DNA of 64,000 nt from Mangifera indica (taxonomy: Eukaryota; Streptophyta; Magnoliopsida; Sapindales; Anacardiaceae). The stretch is taken from NCBI RefSeq assembly GCF_011075055.1, contig NC_058154.1:9369620-9433619 (forward strand), in the 5' to 3' direction. The position numbers and the translations under genes were made by a program. This document shows positions 45,027-58,100 of the stretch, one piece after another. The notes beneath the pieces are model-generated. The model ran no database searches, was not told where the DNA came from, and saw only the letters and a program-made list of their open reading frames with translations. Position 1 is the stretch's first letter; the number at the start of each line of letters is the position of its first letter.

Positions 45027-48000
45027 TGATCTATAACTTAGATGAATTTTGTTCAAAGCTTATCCTTGAATGAGTTTTAGAGGTTTCGATAAGTGATTAG
45101 CGACTAGGTAATTCTTACTTGATACTTGACAAGGACAAGGAATGTCACTGTAAGTCAAGGCATTCTAATTCAAAAGGTGAGGATATATCCTTTCTATATA
45201 AATAATATGAGAATGTTTGTAGAAGACTTAGATTGATTAGAATTATATCCATTGTAATCTCAAGAGGGTGGGAAATCCTATTTCTACAAAATTTGAATAT
45301 ATCTTTCCCTCCAAAGAATCCTATAAATACAAGGGGGAAAAAAAAGAGAGACAAAGAGGTATACAAATATATATATATAAATAGATATAAGAGCAATGTT
45401 ATATGTATACATTTTAAATATACAATATGAATACACAGATAATATGTCATTATAGAATTAGGTGTTATTATATAATAGATATTGTGATACGGATAATAAA
45501 AACAAAATAAATACTAATTGTTGAGAAAATCATTGTTGTTCTTTTGCAATACACCTCAATCGATAATAACATAGTACACGTAGACATTTCGATAGCTAGA
45601 CTAAACCACGTTAAAAATCTCGTGTCTTATTTCTTTATTTTAATTTTCCATTTACATTTCAATAGATATATTGTAGTAGATACATCAAAGTTCTTTCATA
45701 TTCTAATTGTTGCTAAATAATCTTATGTGTAACACTTGAAATTCAGTATATTAGAAGGTGACGGGAAATTGTATTAATAGTTTGACGTCATAGGAAGGGC
45801 ACCATATTCCACCTTGACAACTCTAATAGATATTGACAATGGCTTGCAACATAGGGTTTTGAAAATATAACCAATCTTTAGAAGACTTAAAAAGTAGTGT
45901 AGAGTACAACTATTTTGTGGAACATAATTAGTGCACCCTTAAGGCTAGCACATTGTATCTCGAGCAAGGAATGACTTCTAAGACTAAATGAATTATTGAC
46001 AATCTTTCCCGTATTACTTAATAGATACATAATTTTATCCTATTGTTAGACACCTTATTAGAAAGTCTCATTTTTAAGAGAGAAATGTCCACAAAAACAT
46101 TTATACTGTTCATAAAAGCTACTTGCTCTTAATAACCACTAGAGGGATATTAAATCCTCCACCGCTTGCTAGAAAATGGCAGACACATGTTTGATATACA
46201 ACTTTTCAATTATTTAATTTATTTTATGTTTGACATATGTGCTTGCATGCTAGAAAATGGTGTTGGGCTTGGAGTTGCTGATAGGTGTATGAGATGTGTG
46301 AAGTTTTGGGCCTTGTTTATTGGGCTTTCCTTCACTGTGGTAGCCATTTATTTTCATCTCTTTTTAGAAGATAACGTCAACTTGGTATCTAGAGCTACAA
46401 CCTGTACAACTAGGGTGGGATGCAAATCAGCCATCCCGAACCTTTTTTTGCTTGAGTTTAATTTAAATAAAAAATAATTTAGTTTGAGTACATTGAGCCA
46501 AAATTAGGTATGACTTGAGTTCGACTCAAATGAAAAATAAGTCAATTCGATTCAGTTTGAATTCGATTTGATTTCGTAGTTCAAATAAATGACTTGAATT
46601 CATAGCTCAGTTCAGTTTGAAATCATGGTTTGAATTGATGATTCAAATTTATGACTCGGATTCGTGACTCGAGTTTATGGTTTATTAATAAAATGATGTT
46701 ATTTTACCTAAATAATATTCAAATTTATTGATTTAAGCCACAAATTCAAATTGAATTGAGCCACGAATTTGAAACAATAATTGAAACTATGAATTTTAAC
46801 TAAATTGAACTACAAATTCAAATTATGAATTCGAGTCAAATTGAGCCACACACTTTTTAATTTGAATTCAATTCGGTTTAAAAAAAATAAATCAAATCTT
46901 TTAGTTTAAATTCAGTTCGAATTTGAATCAAACTGAATCAAACTTAGCTGGCTTTCAAGATCGAATTGACTCGGATCATATCCAAGCCTGTGTACAACAT
47001 GGAAACTTTTACATAACCTGAATAGTTTTTCTTTTTCATCTTGTTTTATTAGTTCTTCAATTTCCAAATACCATTTTCATTTGGATACTTATACTTTTGA
47101 CTTTATTCGGTGAAATCGCTGGCCTAAAAAGAACTATCCGTCATGACCTGCTTGAAGTGCAGTATTCGAAACTTTCTTTGTGCCGATGCAAGTCCTCGGT
47201 CCGGTTCATGGTGTTGGAATTCAAACTTACTGGTGGGAAAATTTGCAATAATGGCAAGTACACCGAACTTCAGCGAATTTCGGTGCAAGAACGTGAAGCG
47301 ACACAATAGAGAAAGTGAATGGTCGATTTTTTATGTGATTCTGTAAAGAATACCAAGACGATATGGCAATGGTATCACCATTATTTGTATAGTGATGACA
47401 AAGAATTACAAAGTTGTAATAAAAACTTCTAAGAATGAGTATCTGTTAAGGCCTCTCTATCTCTTTTTCTCCATTAAAAATATAATACAAGTGAAAATTA
47501 AGATCAAATGTATAATTATGGTATAGTAGTTTATTTATTGGACCAACCCTCTAATCAAATATTCAGTAAACCTTAAAAGTCCACACTGATTGAGATCACG
47601 TTTCAACTGTAATAAAGGGAGGCCCTGGAGTTGTTCGGGGCACAAATCTTATTGTGGAAGTTAAAATCTAAAGCTTTGGTGTTGTGACCTTGAATATCAT
47701 TTGTGAGACAAAAAGTTCTAGCTGGTGTGGTGATTATCTAATTGACACTATAAAGATCAAGGTAGAAGAGGATAAATTTTCTGATCTAGTGGATAAATAA
47801 AGTGAAGATATGCAAAACAACAGAGAAGACACTGTAAAAATGATCTAAATTGAACGAATATGTGCAATCAATAAAGCAAGCAAATCATATTTTGTTAGAG
47901 TGATTACACTCTCAAGTGTCGAATTTTAAGAGAACTTGAATTAAGTATTAAAGCTTAAAGTATTGAAGCGTGGGGTTTTGAAATGTGTTTGCACAAGGAG

Positions 48001-50025
48001 TAGTTATACATATAAAAAGAAGATTCTAAGAGCTAAACCTATGTTTGGAGGCTTCTTCATGTAAAGTTCTACCTTGAATTCATCTTGAAACTCTTCCACA
48101 ACTCTCTACAATAATGTATTAGGTTCTTTACTTGTCCACACAGAGACAACCAAAAATACACGAGTATAAAGGCTTGTTAGAGGCTTTGGTAATTGCTAGA
48201 TCACCTGGTGAATGGATTGTGGAAGTTTTTGAGAAAAAAGTATTTATCTCCATAAAAGAATTTCAACTAGAAATTCTGTGAAACCTAGCTTAAATCCAAT
48301 GGTCATTTTGTATTTTTGATAATTAATAGAAGTTCCAAATTAAAAATTAAGCCAATGATGAGGATTGCCATAGTTGATTACAACTGTATACAAGCATTTC
48401 TTGTAATTATGAATCAGTTAAATAAGGAAGCAATTTCAATTCATTCCTGCAAGGATTTTAGGGCCTTTTCTTGACTTTTTGTCCTTTTCGTTTACACTCA
48501 AACCAATACAAATAGTAAAGAAAAAGAAGGCAATTTCTTCAAGTAGATTTACTTCCTATAATAGATGTATTTATTAATGTATTGTTATGTCACTTACATA
48601 AGAGAATGTGTTTCGATATATGATTCTTATTGCTAAAATAAAATTTTACAAAAATTTTTAATTCTAACAAAGATTATAAAATTACTCTTCGTGAATTAAA
48701 CCTAAACTGTTATGAATTCAGAGGTATTACCCTCTACATCCACCTATTGACTGGGAGTAGAACCCTTACTAACTGACTAGACAACATGACCCATGTGCAT
48801 TGCAACTTATAAATGAAATGGCCACAAGTTCTAACATGATTTGCCGTTTCATCATTGCAAACAAATTGGTTTAGAAGGTCTTCAGCCTCAATGTTGGTCA
48901 AGGCTTAGAGAATTTGGCGAATTTGGAATCCGTTATAGATTTTAGTTTTTCAAATCTTTCATGGAGTCAGACCACCCCCAAGCCTCATCCATGTTTTTTT
49001 TTTCTCATGTTACCCTATCAATTCTGTAAGGTCGTAGATGATATTTAGTAGGTATATATTACATTTGATTTATTTTTTAGAAGATCTGATATACTTTTAA
49101 GCTCTTATTGGATAGCTATTGAATTAGATAAATGTATCATGTTAGTTATACATCAGACATAGTTTCTATGACCCAAAAAGAATATGATAGAATGTAGCAT
49201 ATATTATTATATATGCTGAATTGTATATAAAAGCTTGAAATTACAAGATATAAATTATAAGTTGCAATTTCAAGCTTTTACCAGGTATTTAGTTTTATAT
49301 AAATATAGTATTGTGATAATTAATTGAAAATATAAGAGATATTTTTGTATTTTAAAAATTTATAAAAAATAAAAAACATAAGAAAAAAATAAAATATATA
49401 TTAAATATAAAAAATATAAAAAATATGTGTTTAATATGTTTTAGATTCAAAAATTCAAAATATTGTATCTAAAACATAAATTAAATGGGAAGACAAATTT
49501 AACATGAATAATTAAAGTTTATATCACTTAAAATAAGGTTTCTGTCGACGTAGAGTTGGAAAAGAAAAATTCTTTGTGGAGAATTTGCTGACATGCATTC
49601 ATGCCAAACTGACTGAATATTTTATTTTAACATAATAAAACGAAACAACATATTTAGCATTAAAACAACCTTATTAAGCAATACATATTCAATAAAACTA
49701 TGTTTATTTATTTAGATATATAAATGATTATATAAATGATCCAGTAATTTTGAATTAAAGGTAAAATAACATTTAATCATTTAATAACATATCATTTATA
49801 TACTTATTAATAGATACGCATAGTATTACGTATACATATATTAGTGAGATAGTGTGCATGCCAGTATACAAATATTAGAAACCTTAATTATTATTGATCC
49901 GTTTGATTTGTGCTTCCATGACACATAACATAATCAGAAGAATATTACATAAGAGGGCTTCTAATTATTGGAAGATATATTTATTAACCCAATATATACC
50001 TTATAGATATCTATTTGGGAGGAAA
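45027..50025. other. Unit 2 spacer and module 1 flank
   Basis: Counterpart of 5867-11590. It contains the 103-codon relic frame (46166-46477), the GAATTC-type repeat (46480-46950) and the module 1 flank from about 48000. Near 47999 about 770 bp of unit 1 sequence is missing. No gene is seen. Confidence 0.5.
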
Positions 50026-50032
50026 AGATGGT

Positions 50033-50768
50033 CTAATTGCCAATTCCAGGACTTGGAGCAGACTTCAAAATTCGATCATCCCTGGCAATGTGCTTGCTCT
50101 TTATCAGCCTTTCATTTATGCCAACTTAGTAACTTTCACTACTAGGAGAAAATGTAAAGCCCTTTTGAAGGGCAGTTGGAGCTGAATTCCCCACTACATG
50201 AAGAGGGATGTTCATTTTCTCCATGCTCAGGACCTTTCTTCCTTCCAAAGAAGATGTACAGAAGATAACAAGAAGAAGAAAGGTGAGAGCAATTGTGATA
50301 CCCCTAGGCGAATCCCACATCGACAAAGCACGGGAGAGATGCTGGGTCTGTGTGTGCTCTGTCTTTGGATCCCACATTGGTTAGTGGTGGGAGAATTGGA
50401 TTGGTTAAATAGCCTGTAAGCTCCTTAACTGTTAAGACGCGTTCTTGGGCCAAGCCCTGACCAGGCCTCTGAGTCCAAGGAACAAAACCCCGAAAAGGCT
50501 GGGCCGTAAGGGGACAATATCTTGGTAGTTGAGTGAGGGCCCACTCGTTTCCCTGCAAGACGCGTTTTGGGTTGCAAAGCCCATTAGCAAACCCATGATG
50601 GACTGTGTGTCCAAAGTAGACAATATCTTAACAGTGGGCCGGGTTATGAGTGAGGGCCCACTCGTTTCCCTGGACGCGTGTTGCAAAGCCCATTAGCAAA
50701 CCCATGATGGACTGTGTGTCCAAAGACAATATCTTAACAATTGGACCATGCAAAATTTTGCAAGCCAT
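50033..50768 (-). pseudogene. CEP14-like peptide gene A5, nonsense plus LTR insertion
   Basis: The unit 2 copy of A1. It shares the premature TAA (50126-50128) between the pro-region and the PSPGIGN ending. In addition the signal-peptide coding part is split by an LTR that starts at 50294 (TGTGATACCCC) and ends near 50750. The remaining start reads M-A-C-K and enters LTR sequence. The promoter side (TATATAA on the minus strand near 50834) is unchanged. Confidence 0.85.
50294..50750 (+). mobile_element. TRIM-family solo LTR with internal duplication
   Basis: It begins TGTGATACCCCTAGGCGAAT and follows the TRIM LTR order (CCCACATCGACAAAGCACGG, GAGAGATGCTGGGTCTG, TGGTTAAATAGCC, AAGACGCG, GACTGTGTGTCCAAAG, ACAATATCTTAACA). 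It is larger than the TRIM LTRs because an internal block is repeated: GTGAGGGCCCACTCGTTTCC and CCCATTAGCAAACCCATGAT each occur twice. It lacks the LTR's final GATGTTACA. It is absent from the unit 1 site, so it came after the duplication. Its high GC relative to the old copies suggests a young member. Confidence 0.75.
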
Positions 50769-51363
50769 GCAAAATGCAACATTGAGAAAAGAATGTTTAA
50801 TAATGAGGTGATGTTGCATTGCGACTCTTGGTTTATATAAGGGAAGGCAGGCACAAAGGTCAAAATAGTTTGGCTACTGTCAATCACAAGACGTGTGCCA
50901 TGAAATAGCCTGTGAATGGTGGGTTTGGTAAATTTAAACTAGCTGCTGGATTTTGTTTTCTAGTTTTGCATGCATCGTCCAGAATCTACATGTGATAATT
51001 AAGAGGCTAACTTATTTCTTCGGTAACCCCATTTACCAGATAAATGCACAAAGATCATGGCATTGATTAACAGATATATTTATGCAAATAAAGTTAATGA
51101 ATATAGCAGCCGTGCTCCATATAATATGATTAATTATAGTTTTAGACCTAACTTGCAGGATTCTACTTTTCTAATAGTTAAAGTTGAGTGACAATTTCCA
51201 GGCATCGTTGGGAGTTGAGGTGCGTTTTTAACCCATTCGGAGAAATTTGCAATTCAAAGAAAAGTCTAAGCATATGTAACAAACTTCATCGGATAGATCG
51301 ATCTATAAAAACTTACACCAGTAATTCTCTGTTTTACCGATAGAGATTGTCCAATCAGAGAGA

Positions 51364-51570
51364 ATAGGAACTAAGCTAAGGGATTTTCTTGTCTGCTTTT
51401 GCTTACAGATTTTTATCCTCTTCTACATATACACACCTGCAGGCCGCCTGAAATGGAGGAAAATAGTGAAAACAAACAAAAATTTAAGGCATGTAGATTA
51501 CGGCAACAGCGAGAGCAGTGTTAAATCTGATAAACCATATATTGATCTGATAACCATCAGCTAGAGTCAA
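51364..51570 (+). pseudogene. Block C5 (unit 2 copy of C1), start codon lost
   Basis: Nearly identical to C1, including AGRLKWRKIVKTNKNLRHVD and the DYGNSESS segment, but the ATG position reads ATA and an in-frame TAA follows. If C1 translation starts at that ATG, this copy cannot be made the same way. Confidence 0.45.
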
Positions 51571-51710
51571 ATATTCTTTTTCTTATGCAGAAAGTTCAAG
51601 TGACTACGTAAATTATGGGTGATGTTTGTGTAAGTTTTCTCTTCAAAGCAGTAATCCATTTATATAGATTACGTGTGTGGCTATAGAAATAGCAAATAAA
51701 CACTGGTGCA

Positions 51711-51931
51711 TGATAAGCATAGCTCATGCCACCACATGACAACCTATACAAACAAATATAGCATAAAATATTCCATATATATTTCAGTATATTTAATACA
51801 ACTCATATCCTTGATCACATCCGATATTGTATCATATCCAACCATATACAGTTCTTGTGTGTACTATTTATTCAAGTAAGAAATATTAATAAAGCATGTA
51901 TTGCAACCTCAATATTATCTCCATTATTTCA
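51711..51931 (+). repeat. Copia 5' LTR (unit 2)
   Basis: 221 bp, TG...CA, followed by the TGGTGTCAAAGCC primer site. Confidence 0.9.
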
Positions 51932-51976
51932 TGGTGTCAAAGCCCCACGGCTTAACAACCCTTCTCCTTTTGCGTC

Positions 51977-52960
51977 ATGATTGACGACAAGGAAATTGTA
52001 AATATGGTGAATTCAGCTGCAACTTCAACTACACCACCTGCTGCCCCTCTTCCAAAAGTAACTCATCTCCTACCATTGAAGCTAACCCCCTCAAATTACC
52101 TCTTATGGCAAATGCAACTTCTACCTCTTCTACATGGGTATCAACTAGCTCACCATATTGATGGCAACCAATCTCCACCACCAAAATTCATTAACAAGAA
52201 TGACAACAATCTTGCTTACACTTCTTGGTACAACCAAGATCAACTTATTTTGAGCTGGATAATTTGCTCCCTCCTTGAAACCTTATTACCTCAGGTTATT
52301 GGTGTTTCCTTTGCAAGGGAGGCTTGGCAAAAACTTGCCCACACTTACACGTCTGGTTCCAGAACACAATGTGACAATTGAAGACTAACTGAATAACCTT
52401 TATCGTAACAGTGAATCCATCCCTAAATATATGCAATGGGCTAAAACAATCTTTGATCAGCTAAGTGCGCTCAATCTTCCTATAGGTGACGAAGACTTTG
52501 TTGATGCAATCCTCTCATGCCTTGGTCCAACATATCGTCCATTTGTTTGAACAATCAAATCACGCCACATTGCTATGTCTTTCGATGATCTTTACGGTTT
52601 GTTGTTGAGTGAAGAATCTCAACTGACACAAGACTCTCTATCCTCTAAAGCCATCATCCCTTCAACACATTATACTGCCCGCCAACCACATTGTAGGGGT
52701 TGAGGTCGTGGATGCAATAGGTAGGGATATAGAGGCCGTTTTCCTTTTTTTGGCAACACTTACTCGTCTTCCTGTGGTGCTTAGTTTGGTGGTGCGCTAA
52801 CTACTTACTCACCTCAGTTTCTAGTGACATGACTTCCTTTGATTCGTTGCTCACTTGCTTCAGCTGTAATGGTGTTGGCCATGTTTCAAAACAGTGTCTT
52901 TTTCCCCAAATGCATGATGGCCAAGCCATTAACACATCTTAAACTCCAGTTCGGCCTCAC
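51977..52960 (+). pseudogene. Copia gag relic (unit 2 copy)
   Basis: The frame at 51977-52381 carries the TPSNYLLWQMQLLPLLHGYQ start. Later parts are frameshifted. The CCHC zinc knuckle is intact here but lost in unit 1, so the Tyr change arose in unit 1 after duplication. Confidence 0.8.
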
Positions 52961-53009
52961 AACAACCTTACATCATCTTCCAGGGCTTCCAGACCTTGGG
53001 TTGTTGATT

Positions 53010-54590
53010 CTAACGCCACTTATCATTTGACCAATGACATGAAAAACTTAGCTATTCATTCTGAATATACCAGACCAGAAGAGCTTGTTATTACTGATGG
53101 TAACACACTTCTCATTACTCACGTTGGTTTGAATACTTTTTTCTTTTAATTCCGAACCATACTTTTTTCAAGATATTTTACATGTTCCATCTGTCTGCCA
53201 TAACTTGCTTTCTGTTAATTCTTTTACTCGTAGTAATAATGTATCTCTTGAATTTTTTTCTCAACTATTTTTTGATTAAGGATTTGGCAACTCGAGTAGT
53301 CTTGTACAAAGGCCCAAGTGACAGAGGTTTATACTCTCTTTTTGCGGAGCCATATTAGTCTTTGTCTGGTGGTTACAAAACCTTTTCATCCACATTGTTG
53401 ATCTGGCACACACACCTGGGCATGCTTCCATACCTATTGTTAAACATGCCTTGCGACAATTTAATATAATTTTCTCAATGATTTATGTACTCGTTGTCAT
53501 GCAATAATGTCAGTAAAATCTCTAAGTTACCTTTTCCATCATCTAATTTTATTGCTTTTGTCCTATTAGAATTAATATGTTTAGATGTTTGGGAGCTTAC
53601 CCCAGTTTCTTTATAAATGGTGCCAAATATTATGTTCTTTTCTATGATCACTTTAGAAAATATTCGTGGTTATTTTTTATTAAATACAAGTTTGAGGTTT
53701 TTAATTTAAATTTCATGGCGTTGTGGAAAAATATTTTAGCCTTCCCATTAAAACCTTTCAATGTGATTGGGGTGGTGAGTTTCAGGCCATGAAAACTTAT
53801 CTTATCGACAATGGTATTTCTCAACGATGTTCCTGTCCCTACACCCTCGAACAAAATGGCTAAGTTGAAAGGAAGCAAGGCCATATTGTTGAAATTGGCA
53901 TAGACATGCCTATGCATTTTTGGGAACAACTTTACCTTTTTAAAGCAGATAAATCCCTATACTACAGAAAGGGGTGCACTATAGCCTATTGCCTAATCTA
54001 CGTTGATGATCTTATCCTCACTGGGAACAACCTTACCTTTTTATTTGATGTCATCCAATAGCTTCAATGGTATAAAACTCTTAAAGACCTTGGTTTGACT
54101 ATAGTACTTATTTAGCGTAGAGGTTTGCTAGCTATCCAATGGTCTTTTACTGTCCCAACAAAAATTCATCATAGGCCATTTTTGAAGAGCCAACATGTCC
54201 AACAACAAGTCCATTTATACTCCAGCATGTCTTTCCATTAAATTCTCCTATAAAGATTCTGAAGCATTTGAGGATCCAATACTATATAGCCAAATCGTTT
54301 GTGGCCTCTAATACTTGTGTATAACTAGATCGAAGATTGCATTTTTTGTTAATCAAGTGGCTCAGTACATGCATCAACCATGCAACTAGTAGGATGTGAA
54401 GCAAATTTTATGTTATCTTTATAGAACTGTTACTCATGGTCTTCTACTACAAAAATCCAGCTTCTTTGAGCTTGTTGGTTACTGTGACACCAATTGGGGT
54501 GGTAGTCTAGATGACCGGAAAAGCACCATTGGGTTTACCATTTTCTTTGGCTCTAACTTAATCTTTTGGAGTTCACAAAAATAATAGACT
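53010..54590 (+). pseudogene. Copia pol relic (unit 2 copy)
   Basis: The same ordered fragments as unit 1: a protease-like DSNATYHLTND near 53007, integrase YYVLFYDHFRKYSWLF near 53625, YVDDLILTGNN near 54000 and RNase H CDTNWGGSLDDRKST near 54484. Stops and frameshifts interrupt all of them. Confidence 0.85.
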
Positions 54591-54933
54591 GTCACTTATT
54601 CCTTCACTAACACCGACCTTAGAAATTATGTGGCTCAAATCTTTGCTTCGTGATATCAACATTCCTCTTTTTTTACCCCCGAATATTTGGTGTGATAATT
54701 TATTAACCACATGCCTCACTATGAATCATATCATTCATTCCCGATCTAACCACTTGGAGATTGATTTCCACTTTGTATGTGATCAAGTTCAACAAGGTTT
54801 GTTAAAGGTCCGCTATTTGTCTTCAATTGATCAAATCATCAATATTCTCACAAAGTCGATGTCCAAAGCTCGGTTTCAACTCTTGATTGGCAAGCTTATG
54901 ATTTTCCTAAAACCTGTTTCGCTTGAGGAAGGT

Positions 54934-55154
54934 TGATAAGCATAGTTCATGCCACCATATGACAACCCATACAAACAAATATAACATAAAATATTCTGTA
55001 TATATTTCAGTGTATCTCATACAACTCATATCCGTAATCACATCTGATATTATATCATATCCAACCATATATAGCTCTTGTGTGTACTATTTATTCAAGT
55101 AACAAACATTAATAAAGCATGTATTATAGCCTCAATATTATCTCCATTATTTCA
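54934..55154 (+). repeat. Copia 3' LTR (unit 2)
   Basis: 221 bp, preceded by the TTGAGGAAGGT purine tract. About eight differences from the unit 1 3' LTR and about 20 from its own 5' LTR, by eye. Confidence 0.9.
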
Positions 55155-55159
55155 GTACA

Positions 55160-58100
55160 GATGTTAAAAGTTACCTAATTTAATGGACATTGGAGAGTTA
55201 GTGGTAAAAAAACCCTAACAATCTTTCTAGGACTTTCTTGTAATAAAATTTCATACATGAACAAAATCACTCCAAATCATGTGATTATCATATAACCTAT
55301 AAGATTAACAAAATCAATAAAACTATATGTAACACTTTTGAGTACACAATTGATGTGTTATTATATGATTGGGTGACTTTGAATAAATGATAAAATTATG
55401 TTATTATAGAAAACCTATTAATGGACTTATTCTGAAGAGGAGATGAAGTTTTGAGCTGATGTATAAGGATCATGCCCATTACAATAAACCCTAATCTCTC
55501 ACCCCTTCCATTCTTAAACCAGAGAGAAAGTTAGGAAATAAGGCAAGAATTTTGATCGTTATAAGGAAGTTTCTAATAAGTGAGCAAGAAAATGGAAAGA
55601 CTTTGTTGATGTGGAAACTAGGTAAGTGGGATTGATCTCTCTTTTTGGTTTATTGATTCTTAATGTTTCCCGACTATTTGAACCCTTTGATAAATGAATG
55701 TTTGAGATATGATTTATTAGAGTGGTAGAGAAATTGTGATTTGTCAATACATACATTGCGATTTTAAAAAGTATCAAAAACTAGTCACGAATAAACTATT
55801 CATGGAAGATTTGATCTCCTTGGTTGCTTTGTATTGATGAGTTGATATTGTGATATTGGAACTACCAAAAACCAAGAGAAAATCCAACCAAGAATAGCCA
55901 AAATTCAATCCTAGGACGTCATATATGGTTACGCCATGCATGGTCATGATTGTACATAGGTTGGTATCGCATAATTTTTACAAGGGTGTATGCTTGTACA
56001 CGTTTGCATATACACTCATACATCCAAACACTCGTATAGAGGAACGATCGTCCTTGGTTGAAAATGATCTGTCAACATCATGCACGACTATGCATTTGAA
56101 ATGGTCATGCCCGTACATGACTATGTGAAATTACGAGAATACCTTAGGATTATAGAGAAAGTGATGAACAATGAAGTAAGAAATGTACACGCATGCACTC
56201 AAAAGAGTCATGCCTGTACATCTATTAATAAGAATTATCTCGAACACCTGTGAAGTCTTGAATGTAAACATGTATACCAACTTATCTCGAACGAATTTTT
56301 ATGATTTATGATTAAGAATTAAAACTAGTTAATATGCCAAGATGTGCTCGAAAGATAGAGGTATAACCTTGGCATGTAGAGATGATTGATAAACCTATGT
56401 AAAGATAGAGTGGACTAAATTGATGTTTGAGATTTTTTTGAGAAATTAGGTATCGACAAGGATTTGAATATCCTAAGAGTATTGAGATTTGTCGATATCT
56501 ACGAAACATAGAATAAGAGATTTTAGGCTAATATGAGGGGGGACTCATAACCTAGGCACACCTGTAGATAGGGTATAGTTTATTGATTGATATCCTTAGA
56601 TAACAAAAGAATTGCTTGGATTGCACGTTTGTCGATTGACTTAAGACTTACTAGGACATAAAAAGTTTGACAATTGTTGTGTTGATTTTCAGAGTGTTGA
56701 CGACTAATAGCGTAATAAAATTAAAAACTCATGGAACTCAAAAACTATCTAGGATACTCGTTTGTGAAATAAAATTCATGAACATGCTAATTAACAACTA
56801 TAAGGTGTTAGTAGCATTGATACCTACGTTGGACAACTTTTTTATTTTTTATGTGGTTAAGAGAAGACATTACCTATCCTTCTAGAGGCAATGCCTTGAT
56901 ATCTAAGCAAAAAATGAACTTGATTGGAGGTGTATTCGGTCACAAGAGGTTGCTAGGGTTCTGTGATTGAATGTGAATGTGTTTTGGAGAGGGAGATGGC
57001 AACTAAAATTATTAACTTTTCTCTATGTCTATAAATTCTCACGAATGCACGTTATTTATAATTTTAACACCATGCATGCATGATTGGTACTTAAACTAGG
57101 AACTATCATTCCTTTCCTTATGGTTGTAAACATGCATAACCCACTATGAATTGTTGTTCGTGGTCAAGAAAAAGGCCAACTAAGCCGATTTTATCCTATT
57201 AGACAAACCTAGTCTATTCATAATCTCACCCTCATTCCCTCACACTAGGATTATCATCAAATAACCCTTTGCTTATGAATTTGGATCAACTTCTATGTGT
57301 GTGTGACCTGTAAACTCTTTATTAAACTGACGGTGCTTAGATTCTGGTTGAATATAGGCCTAGACTAAGATTAGCCTCTAGTAAGACATCATGGCCACTC
57401 GATCAACAAAGTGTCAATAGACATCTCTTAAGCTTTTATAATATTACAGTTATATATAATTCAATTTTTTCGTCAACCAATATCTCTTGAGGCTAAGACA
57501 TAGAAATGTTTTTATCTCAATAGTCCCTCAGTATGAACTAATGCACATCAATGACCAACATGGATTAGATTGCTACCTAATCCCATTATGGCCACAGATT
57601 CAAATAGTAATAAATATCTTTCAATAATCTCATGTGAGATATCTTCCTTGTGCTTATTACTGACGAATCCTCCATTGATCCACTATAATCTCCATGTATC
57701 TTACAATATGATCAATCACTATCTTTATGGTTACCCCAATTATGGTGGTACATTGGATAACATTAAACCACAATAATCCTCACATAAGACAGTCTAGTGA
57801 TCTCAAGTTGAAAGATCACATACACCTGTTGTACTAAATGATTTATTCCATAGACATTAGAATAACTATCCATACGAAAATCCTTTAGTTAGGTCAGTCT
57901 GGTGAAGAGGTCTACAACATGCATCTATGTGTTGCACTAAATTGTTGACGAACAACTTTGATATATGAGAATTGTCACCATCTATCTGTGAAATCACTCA
58001 ACATTATGATAATCCTATCACCATTACTAGTGCCCTTGGTCATGGTAATGTTTGGATTATGAATATTTTTAGAATGACCACTTAATATGTACTAGGGTTC

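Larger units (their letters stand above)
51711..55154 (+). mobile_element. Internally deleted Ty1/copia retrotransposon (unit 2 copy)
   Basis: Counterpart of 12803-16231 with LTRs 51711-51931 and 54934-55154. Target duplication GTGCA (51706-51710) and GTACA (55155-55159). The gag frame (51977-52381) is intact to the same place. The zinc knuckle near 52860 reads C-F-S-C-N-G-V-G-H-V-S-K-Q-C, a proper CCHC box. Integrase has a small extra segment near 53690 relative to unit 1. The same reverse-transcriptase deletion is present, so it arose before the duplication. Confidence 0.9.

Noticed and set aside
50304..50887. Several 60-84-codon minus-strand frames over the A5 insertion
   Set aside because: They are translations of the solo LTR and its internal repeats, not a fusion protein of interest.
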